Below are positions 58,013 to 64,000 of a stretch of DNA of 64,000 nt, piece after piece. Each line of letters begins with the position of its first letter. Position 1 is the first letter of the stretch. Location of the stretch: NCBI RefSeq assembly GCF_900107745.1, contig NZ_FNRO01000004.1, positions 124,001 through 188,000 of the forward strand. The letters run 5' to 3'. A program made the position numbers and the translations under genes. The notes below the pieces were generated by a model. The model was not told where the DNA came from, searched no databases, and saw only the letters and a program-made list of their open reading frames with translations. Origin of the DNA: Variovorax sp. YR216. GTDB taxonomy: Bacteria > Pseudomonadota > Gammaproteobacteria > Burkholderiales > Burkholderiaceae_C.

Positions 58013-59113
58013 GTGCACCAGATCGAACTCTCCTATGCCATCGCGCCCCGCCGAAGCGGTCGCGCGCTGATCCGCAACCCGCTCATGGAACTGCTGCACG
58101 CGGTGCGGGAGCACGGCTCCATCTCGGCGGCGGCGCGATCACTGGGCTTTTCATACCGCCATGTGTGGGGCGAGCTGCGGCGCTGGGAAGACCTGCTCGG
58201 TCATGCGCTGGTCACCGGCGAGCAGGGTCGCTCGGCGCAGCTCTCGGAGTTCGGCGACAAGCTCCTGTGGGCCGAGCGACAGGCCCAGGCGCGGCTTGCG
58301 CCGCAGATCGAAGCGCTGCACGCCGATCTCGAACGCGCCTTCGCGCTCGCCTTCGACGACAGCACGCACGTGCTGAGCCTGCACGCAAGCCACGACGATG
58401 CATTGGTCCTTCTTCGCGGCCACGCGGCGGCCACGGCGCGCCTGCAGCTCGACATCCGCTTCACCGGCAGCGTCGACGCGATCAGCGCGCTGAACCAGGG
58501 TCGCTGCGTGATGGCGGGCTTCCACACGCTGGAACATTCGCCGAACGGATCGCTCGCGCAGCGCACCTACAAGCCGCTGCTCAAGCCAGGCCTGCACAAG
58601 CTGGTCGGCTTTGCGCGGCGCACACAGGGGCTGATCGTCGCGGCCGGCAATCCACTGGGACTTCGGAACCTGCAGGACGTGGCCGGACGCGGCGTGCGAT
58701 ACGTCAACCGCCCGCTGGGCACCGGCACGCGCGTTCTGTTCGATGAACTGCTCGAACGCGAAAGGCTCGATGCCGGCGCCATCACGGGCTACGCGCACAA
58801 CGAGCCTTCGCACACCGCGGTCGCGCACGCGATCGCGTCAGGCCAGGTCGATGCGGGCCTCGGCATCGACTCGGCCGCGCGTGCGATGGGCCTGGGCTTC
58901 GTCCCGCTGGTGCACGAGCGCTATCACCTCGCCTGCCTCAAGACCGCGCTGGATCAGCCGGCGATCCAGGCCCTGCTGACGCTGCTGCGCGGCAAGGCCT
59001 GGCAGCATCAGCTGGGCACCCTGCCGGGCTACGAGAACGCGGACAGCGGCAACGTGCAGTCGCTGAGCCGGCTCCTGCCGTGGTGGAACTTCAAGCCGAA
59101 GAAGTCGGGCTGA
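58013..59113 (+). CDS. ModE-like HTH regulator with substrate-binding domain
   Basis: 366 residues with a GTG start. The N-terminus is a ModE/LysR-type winged helix ('EHGSISAAARSLGFSYRHVW'), followed not by molybdate-binding TOBE domains but by a periplasmic-binding-like domain (about 120-345, with 'GSVDAISALNQGRCVMAGFHT' region and 'HTAVAHAIASGQVDAGLGID'). Divergent from tupB, so probably a tungstate- or molybdate-linked regulator. Supply of metal also matters for the molybdenum hydroxylase cluster upstream. Confidence 0.85.
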   Translation: MHQIELSYAIAPRRSGRALIRNPLMELLHAVREHGSISAAARSLGFSYRHVWGELRRWEDLLGHALVTGEQGRSAQLSEFGDKLLWAERQAQARLAPQIEALHADLERAFALAFDDSTHVLSLHASHDDALVLLRGHAAATARLQLDIRFTGSVDAISALNQGRCVMAGFHTLEHSPNGSLAQRTYKPLLKPGLHKLVGFARRTQGLIVAAGNPLGLRNLQDVAGRGVRYVNRPLGTGTRVLFDELLERERLDAGAITGYAHNEPSHTAVAHAIASGQVDAGLGIDSAARAMGLGFVPLVHERYHLACLKTALDQPAIQALLTLLRGKAWQHQLGTLPGYENADSGNVQSLSRLLPWWNFKPKKSG

Positions 59114-59131
59114 GACCGGAGCCGGCAGCGC

Positions 59132-60421
59132 TCAAAGCGTGCAGGTCCTGAAGCCGAAGAAACCGTCGTCGCGATCGGGCATCGCAAAGCCCCGGCGCTT
59201 GGGTGAACGCAACCGCGCACGGGTCGCGAACGACGCGCCGCGCAGCACACGCGCACGCCCGAAGGCCGGTTGCGGATCGAAGGCAGTTCCGTCGCTCCAC
59301 GGATCGACGCGGAAGCCCGTCCACGGCCGCAGCGTGCCCGCCGTCCATTCGTGCACATCCGCCCAACGGAAGCCGCGGTTCATCGCGGTGTGCGCCGCGA
59401 TCTCCCATTCGACCTCCGTCGCCAGCCGGCGGCCGGCCCAGCGTGCCCAGGCATCGGCCTCCCACCAGCTCACATGCACCACGCTCTGGTTGTCCGCGGC
59501 GCGCACCGTCCGGCCGAAGCGCTGCTGGAGCACCGAGCCGCCGCCTTCGCGCGTCGATCCGATCTGCTCGACGTGGCGCGGACCGCGCCGTCCTTCGATC
59601 TGGGCGGCGAGCCACGCCTGCCCTTCAGGGCGCCACAGCTCGGGTCGGTCGTAGCCGCCGTCGTCGACGAACTCGACGAACTGGCTCCAGGTGACCGGCT
59701 GCGAATCGATTTCGAACTCGGGCACGTCGACGTGCTCCGCGCCGCATTCCTGCGCGAATGCAAAACCCGGCCCGGCCATGCCAAGCTCCCACGCCGTCGC
59801 CGGCATCAGCAGCGGCTGGCGGCTGACCGCTGCCGGCGGCAGTTCGATGCCCACCCGCAGGCCGAGCGTCTGCGCCATCACGACGAGCTGCTCGCCGCAC
59901 ATGTCTTCGTGAAACAGCGCCAAACGGTAGAAATAGAGCCCCGAATCCGTCTCCGCGGCGTGCTCGAGCAGTTCCAGCGTGATTTCCAGCGTTTCGAGAA
60001 GGTAGGCCTTGGTCTGCGCGAGATCGGGCATGTCCGGCGACCACCGGTCGGCCAGCGGAACCTGCGAGGGGTTCCACCACGCATCCGCGTTCGGCTCGAT
60101 GGCCGCGAGCCGCGTGGGGCGCACCGGGCACTCGGCGCCGAATGCGCGCTGGGTATTGCGCGCGATCCACCATTCGGCGAACCAGCCGATCTGCCCGGCG
60201 AGCCAGACGGGCGGATCGACACCTTCGGCGCGCGGCATCGCGAGCGTCGCGGAGCCGAGCGCCTGCTCGTACAGCGACAGCAGATGCAGCGTGTGGTTGC
60301 GCGCATCGATCAGCGCCAGGGACAACAAGTCGCGGCCCGCGCGGCGCATGTCCGGCGAATCGATCGCCTGCGGCGCGCCGGATGTGCTGAAAGGCGTCGA
60401 GGACGGCGGGCTTGAGGGCAT
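59132..60421 (-). CDS. EgtB/SUMF1-type protein with altered iron site
   Basis: 429 residues: N-terminal DinB-like helical domain (about 30-190) and C-terminal sulfatase-modifying-factor fold (about 235-429), as in ergothioneine (EgtB) and selenoneine (SenA) synthases. The C-terminus 'RGASFATRARLRSPKRRGF' and 'GFFGFRTCTL' fit. The three iron-binding histidines of EgtB should lie in a 'GH' helix and an HxxxHxE motif; here the first is Gln77 ('WLAGQIGWF') and the motif is His171-x3-Cys175-x-Glu177 ('FHEDMCGEQ'). Both changes were checked at codon level (CAG, TGC). No EgtD, SenB or SelD gene is adjacent, so the substrate is open. Confidence 0.82.
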   Translation of the reverse strand: MPSSPPSSTPFSTSGAPQAIDSPDMRRAGRDLLSLALIDARNHTLHLLSLYEQALGSATLAMPRAEGVDPPVWLAGQIGWFAEWWIARNTQRAFGAECPVRPTRLAAIEPNADAWWNPSQVPLADRWSPDMPDLAQTKAYLLETLEITLELLEHAAETDSGLYFYRLALFHEDMCGEQLVVMAQTLGLRVGIELPPAAVSRQPLLMPATAWELGMAGPGFAFAQECGAEHVDVPEFEIDSQPVTWSQFVEFVDDGGYDRPELWRPEGQAWLAAQIEGRRGPRHVEQIGSTREGGGSVLQQRFGRTVRAADNQSVVHVSWWEADAWARWAGRRLATEVEWEIAAHTAMNRGFRWADVHEWTAGTLRPWTGFRVDPWSDGTAFDPQPAFGRARVLRGASFATRARLRSPKRRGFAMPDRDDGFFGFRTCTL

Positions 60422-60505
60422 CTGGAATTATGACGATCCGCGCACCGTCGGCGTCAACCTCGGCATTGCCAGGGGAGAGCACACGGGCAGCTTCGTCACC
60501 CCACT

Positions 60506-60513
60506 TATAAAAT
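60506..60513 (+). promoter_or_regulatory. Possible -10 box of livK
   Basis: TATAAAAT, an AT-rich stretch in otherwise GC-rich DNA, lies 41 bases before the livK start. No good -35 box was found at the expected distance, so this is tentative. Confidence 0.3.
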
Positions 60514-60554
60514 ACGCGCCCTCTCCTCTCCCTGACCAGAAAGAACTCTCCATC

Positions 60555-61721
60555 ATGAGACGCTTCCCTCTCAAGAACTCGCTGCTCGCCGTCGCGGCGT
60601 TCGCGGCGTTCACCGCATTCGGTCCCGCCGCACAGGCGGCCGACCTGAAGATCGGCGTGGCCGAGGCCCTGTCGGGCGGCGCCGCCCAGTACGGCACCGC
60701 CATCCGCAATGGCTTCGAACTGGCCGTTGCCGAGATCAATGCCGCAGGGGGCATCAACGGCAACAAGATCGAACTGGTCATTGCCGACGAGCAGGGCAAG
60801 AAGGAAGAGGCGATCAACGTCTTCAAGAAGCTGATCTTCCAGGACAAGGTGCTGATGGTCTTCGGCCCGACGCTGTCCAACTCCGCGCAGGCCGCCGACC
60901 CGATCGCGCAGGCCGCCAAGACGGTGGCCTTCGGCACGTCGAACACCGCCGACGGCATCACCTCGATCGGCGACCACATCTTCCGCAACTCGGTGACCGA
61001 AGCCGACGTGCTGCCCGAGACGATCAAGACCGCGGTCAAGAACGCCGGCATCAAGAAGGTGGCGGTGCTCTACGGCAACGACGACGTCTTCACCAAGAGC
61101 GGCTACGACAACTTCAAGAAGGCGCTCGACGACCTGAAGATCCCGGTGACGACCACCGAGACCTTCGCCAAGGGCGACGTGGACTTCAAGGCCCAGCTCA
61201 CCAAGATCAAGGCCAGCGGCGCGGATGCGATCGTGCTGTCGGCGCTGCTCGCCGAAGGCGCGCCGATCATGGTGCAGGCCCGCCAGCTCGGCCTGAACGT
61301 GCCGATCATCGGCGGCAACGGCATGAACTCGGTCAAGATCTTCGAACTCGCCAAGGGCCAGTCGGACAACCTCTACGTGGGCAGCCCGTGGTCGTCCAGC
61401 AACGCGACGCCCGAGAACACCAAGTTCATCAAGGCCTACACCGAGAAGTTCAAGATGGCGCCCGACCAGTTCGCGGCGCAGGCCTATGACGCGATGTACA
61501 TCGCGGCCCAGGCGCTCAAGAACGTCAAGGTGAGCGGGGACCTCGCGGCCGACCGCGCCGCGGTGCGCGAGGCGCTGCCGTCGGTGAAGCACACCGGCGC
61601 CACCGGCGCGTTCCAGTTCCGCCGCGCCAACGACAAGAGCGGCAAGCCCGCCGGCTACGACGCCCAGCAATTGCCCATCGTCAGCGTGACGAAGGGCTCC
61701 GAGTTCGTCATCACGAAGTAA
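60555..61721 (+). CDS. livK: Branched-chain amino acid-type ABC solute-binding protein
   Basis: 388 residues. Signal peptide (1-28, ending 'AAQAA'), then a type 1 periplasmic-binding protein with 'KIGVAEALSGGAAQYG', 'ALKNVKVSG' and a ligand-binding hinge region. The ATG follows an AAAGAA stretch. It begins the livKHMG operon. Ligand is a branched-chain amino acid or another carboxylate or amide; Variovorax-type genomes have many such paralogues. It is followed by a repeat and a terminator-like hairpin before livH. Confidence 0.9.
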   Translation: MRRFPLKNSLLAVAAFAAFTAFGPAAQAADLKIGVAEALSGGAAQYGTAIRNGFELAVAEINAAGGINGNKIELVIADEQGKKEEAINVFKKLIFQDKVLMVFGPTLSNSAQAADPIAQAAKTVAFGTSNTADGITSIGDHIFRNSVTEADVLPETIKTAVKNAGIKKVAVLYGNDDVFTKSGYDNFKKALDDLKIPVTTTETFAKGDVDFKAQLTKIKASGADAIVLSALLAEGAPIMVQARQLGLNVPIIGGNGMNSVKIFELAKGQSDNLYVGSPWSSSNATPENTKFIKAYTEKFKMAPDQFAAQAYDAMYIAAQALKNVKVSGDLAADRAAVREALPSVKHTGATGAFQFRRANDKSGKPAGYDAQQLPIVSVTKGSEFVITK

Positions 61722-61722
61722 A

Positions 61723-61820
61723 GCTCGCCCCCAGGCTGCGCGCACTTCGTGTCGCTGCGCCAACCCCCTACCGGGGGCAACACCAGCGGACCGGCAAAGC
61801 CGGTTCCGCGGTGTTTCACG
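61723..61820. repeat. Interspersed hairpin repeat, copy 5 (livK-livH gap)
   Basis: Direct orientation: C-rich start right after the livK stop, 'CACTTCGTGTCGCTG', a CCCCCTACCGGGGG hairpin, and nested arms with ACCGGCAAAGCCGGT inside AACACC/GGTGTT. The outer arms differ from copy 1 (AACCCC/GGGGTT) by changes on both sides that keep the pairing. Confidence 0.85.
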
Positions 61821-61824
61821 AACA

Positions 61825-61862
61825 GCGGGAGCCGGCCTTGCCGGTCCCGCTTTGTGTTTTTT
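61825..61862 (+). terminator. Terminator-like attenuator between livK and livH
   Basis: GCGGGA-CCGG pairs with CCGG-TCCCGC (one bulged G) and is followed by a T-rich run TTTGTGTTTTTT. It lies 14 bases before the livH start, so partial termination would leave much more livK than livHMG transcript, as binding proteins usually need. Confidence 0.65.
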
Positions 61863-61875
61863 GAATGGAATCAGC

Positions 61876-62757
61876 ATGCTTGAACAGCAACTGGTCAACG
61901 CGCTCTCCCTCGGGTGCGTCTATGCCCTCTTCGCGCTGGGCTTCACATTGATCTTCGGTGTGCTCGGCGTCATCAATCTTTCGCACGGCGCGGTCTTCAT
62001 GGTGGGCGCTTATGCGGCCGTGCAGGTCATGGCGCGTTTCGATCTGCCGCTGTGGATCGGACTGCTGTTCGCGTTTGCCTTCTGCGGCCTGCTGGGGCTG
62101 CTGATCGATTTCCTGGTGCTCAAGCCGCTGCGCGCGCGCAATGCACCACACCTGATTCCGATGATCGCGACCATTGGCGTGGCCATCATCCTGAACAACG
62201 GCGTGCAGGGCCTGTTCGGCGCGCAGAACGTGCGCTTCCCGGCGGGCTCGGTGTCGAGCGATTCGCTGAATCTCGCGGGCATTCATCTCACGGCGCTGGA
62301 GCTGGGCATCATCCTGCTGTCGTTCGTGCTGATGGCGGTGCTCATGCTGGCGCTCAAGCGCACGCAACTCGGCCGTGCGCTGCGCGCCATTGCTGAATCG
62401 CCGAAGGCGGCCTACCTGCTCGGCATCAATGTCGAGGGCCTCTTCTACCTGACCTCGTTCGCCGCCGCCGCGCTGGGCGGGCTCGCGGGCGTGCTGATCG
62501 GGCTCTATTCCAACGCGGTGTTTCCGCTCATGGGCCAGCCGATGCTGCACAAGGGCATCGCGGTGATCATCCTCGGCGGCATGGGCGACATCCGTGGCGC
62601 GATGCTGGGCGGCCTGTTCCTCGGCTTCGCGGAAGTGCTGTCGGTGGCCTACATCGGCTCGACCATGCGCGACGCGGTGGCGTTCGGCCTGCTGTTCCTC
62701 GTGCTGCTGGTGCGGCCCAAGGGACTCTTCGGCACGGTGCAGGAGCGAAAGGTATGA
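61876..62757 (+). CDS. livH: Branched-chain amino acid ABC permease LivH
   Basis: 293 residues and about eight membrane helices. 'VYALFALGFTLIFGVLGVIN', 'LSHGAVFMVGAYAAV' and 'RALRAIAESPKAAYLLGIN' (the cytosolic coupling loop) are typical. The ATG at 61876 is used; an upstream ATG would add eight residues that look like terminator sequence. Overlaps livM by four bases. Confidence 0.92.
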   Translation: MLEQQLVNALSLGCVYALFALGFTLIFGVLGVINLSHGAVFMVGAYAAVQVMARFDLPLWIGLLFAFAFCGLLGLLIDFLVLKPLRARNAPHLIPMIATIGVAIILNNGVQGLFGAQNVRFPAGSVSSDSLNLAGIHLTALELGIILLSFVLMAVLMLALKRTQLGRALRAIAESPKAAYLLGINVEGLFYLTSFAAAALGGLAGVLIGLYSNAVFPLMGQPMLHKGIAVIILGGMGDIRGAMLGGLFLGFAEVLSVAYIGSTMRDAVAFGLLFLVLLVRPKGLFGTVQERKV

Positions 62758-63620
62758 CCGCCGTGCTCGAGAATTTCTGGTCGGTCTACAGCAACCTGGT
62801 GCTCACGCTGGGCACCAATGCGCTGCTGGCGCTGTCGATCTGGCTCACGCTGTCGTGCGGCATGCTCGCCATGGCGAATGCCGCCTTCATGGGCATCGGC
62901 GCGTACACCTCGGCGATCCTGTCGATGAATTACGGCGCCCCCTTCCCGGTCGCGATCGCGGCGGGCATGGCGGCGCCGGCCCTGACGGCTTTCGTGATCG
63001 GCAAGCCGACGCTGCGGCTGTCGGGCGTGTACCTCGCGATGGCGACGCTCGCTTTCGGCGAGGTGGTGCGCATCGTGGTGCTCAATGCCGAGTCGCTCAC
63101 GGGCGGCGCGCTGGGGCTCAACGGCATTCCGCAGGCCACGCAGTGGTGGCACGTGCTGCTCGCCGTGGTGCTGGTGCTGCTCGCGCTGTGGCGGATGCGC
63201 CGCTCCAAGGTCGGCCGCGCCTTCGAGGCGATCAAGGAAGACGAAACCGCCGCCGGCCTGATGGGCATCGACGTCGGCGGCCACAAGATGCTGGCCTTCG
63301 TGCTCGGCGCCGCGATCGCGGGGCTGGCGGGCGTGCTCAATGCGCATCTGACCTTCTTCATCGGGCCGAACGAATACGGCTTCGACCGCGGCGTGGACAT
63401 CCTCACGATGACCGTCCTCGGCGGCATCAACGGGCTGACCGGACCGGTGCTCGGCGGCGTGATCCTCACGGTGCTGCCCGAGGCGCTGCGCGCGTTCGGC
63501 GATTTCCGGCTGGTGGTCAATGGCGTGATCCTGGTGCTGATCGTGCTGTTCCTGCCGAAGGGCATCTGGGACCCGTCACGTTTCCGCCAATGGTTCGGAC
63601 GCAAGGGAGCGACGGCATGA
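62754..63620 (+). CDS. livM: Branched-chain amino acid ABC permease LivM
   Basis: 288 residues and about eight membrane helices. 'GMLAMANAAFMGIGAYTSA', 'KPTLRLSGVYLAMATLAFGE' and 'RAFEAIKEDETAAGLMGID' (coupling loop) are diagnostic. Shorter than E. coli LivM but normal for this clade. Overlaps livG by four bases. Confidence 0.92.
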   Translation: MTAVLENFWSVYSNLVLTLGTNALLALSIWLTLSCGMLAMANAAFMGIGAYTSAILSMNYGAPFPVAIAAGMAAPALTAFVIGKPTLRLSGVYLAMATLAFGEVVRIVVLNAESLTGGALGLNGIPQATQWWHVLLAVVLVLLALWRMRRSKVGRAFEAIKEDETAAGLMGIDVGGHKMLAFVLGAAIAGLAGVLNAHLTFFIGPNEYGFDRGVDILTMTVLGGINGLTGPVLGGVILTVLPEALRAFGDFRLVVNGVILVLIVLFLPKGIWDPSRFRQWFGRKGATA

Positions 63621-64000
63621 GCGCCACACCGCTTCTTCAGCTCGACGGCGTCTCGCGCCACTTCGGCGGCCTCAAGGTGCTGCAGGAGGTCAACCTCGAA
63701 GTGCCGCAGGGCGGCGTCTTCGGCCTCATCGGCCCCAACGGCGCAGGCAAGACCACGGTCTTCAACCTGACGACGGGCCTGCTGCCGACCACCGGCGGCT
63801 CGATCCGCTTCGAGGGCCGCGACCTCGCGGGCCTCAAGCCCCACCAGATCACGCGCGCAGGCATCGCGCGCACGTTCCAGAACATCCGCATCTTCAAGGA
63901 GATGTCGCTGCTCGAGAACGTGATGGTCGGCATGCACGCCAAGCTGCGCTATGGCGCATTCGGACTCCTGGCGGGCACGGGGCTCTTCCGCGCCGAGGAG
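63617..64000 (+). CDS. livG: Branched-chain amino acid ABC ATPase LivG, 3' end cut by window
   Basis: First 128 codons of an ABC ATPase, open to the window end. Walker A 'GPNGAGKTTVFN' and Q-loop region 'IARTFQNIRIF' are present; the signature and Walker B lie beyond the window. The ATG overlaps the livM stop. A livF gene would be expected next. Confidence 0.92.
   Translation, partial: MSATPLLQLDGVSRHFGGLKVLQEVNLEVPQGGVFGLIGPNGAGKTTVFNLTTGLLPTTGGSIRFEGRDLAGLKPHQITRAGIARTFQNIRIFKEMSLLENVMVGMHAKLRYGAFGLLAGTGLFRAEE

Overview
The window is high-GC chromosomal DNA from a betaproteobacterium, most likely Comamonadaceae and Variovorax-like. This rests on gene order (serC-pheA-tyrA-aroA/cmk-rpsA-ihfB-lapA-lapB), the fused aroA-cmk gene, the number of branched-chain-type solute-binding proteins, and a form II CO-dehydrogenase-like cluster. 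The assignment is by recognition, not by database search. Coding density is high, no gene-free stretch exceeds 300 bases, and I saw no rRNA, tRNA, CRISPR array, transposase or prophage gene.

Layout. 1-9.4 kb: aromatic amino acid and housekeeping operon (serC, pheA, tyrA, aroA-cmk fusion, rpsA, ihfB), then lapA/lapB and a ComEA-like protein. 9.5-12.6 kb: TRAP transporter dctPQM. 12.6-19.2 kb: fluoride exporter crcB and a complete group-2 Mrp/Pha cation/proton antiporter operon (A with fused B, then C-G). 19.2-21.6 kb: small secreted protein, DedA protein and MHS-family symporter. 21.7-28.5 kb: cytochrome bo3 quinol oxidase (cyoABCD), SURF1 and a RegB/RegA-type redox two-component system. 28.5-32.9 kb: GAF protein, chloroperoxidase-like hydrolase, small membrane proteins and a DHA2 efflux pump.

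32.9-38.6 kb: a FAD/NAD reductase diverges from a tightly coupled operon of FAD monooxygenase, EntE-type aryl-acid ligase, GST and RibD-like reductase. This could be a salicylate/gentisate-type route. 38.6-42 kb: a compact minus-strand operon encodes an MDR-fold dehydrogenase, a PTPS/QueD-fold protein with a rebuilt active site, a GT4 glycosyltransferase and a methyltransferase. Together with the convergent RibD-like reductase this is the best candidate here for an undescribed pathway, possibly making a glycosylated and methylated pterin-like molecule. 42.2-51.3 kb: form II coxSLM-D-E-G-xdhC molybdenum hydroxylase cluster with a divergent GAF/Fis regulator.

51.5-55.4 kb: orphan solute-binding protein, thioredoxin, NTF2-like protein, and dadA with a divergent Lrp regulator. 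55.5-59.1 kb: tungstate transporter tupABC with a divergent ModE-like regulator; two molybdenum/tungsten-related systems therefore lie within about 10 kb. 59.1-60.4 kb: EgtB-like enzyme with two of three expected iron-binding histidines replaced. 60.5-64 kb: livK-livH-livM-livG, cut by the window end.

Five copies of a roughly 95-bp hairpin-rich interspersed repeat are scattered through the window, three of them inside operons. One copy encodes the N-terminus of TupA.
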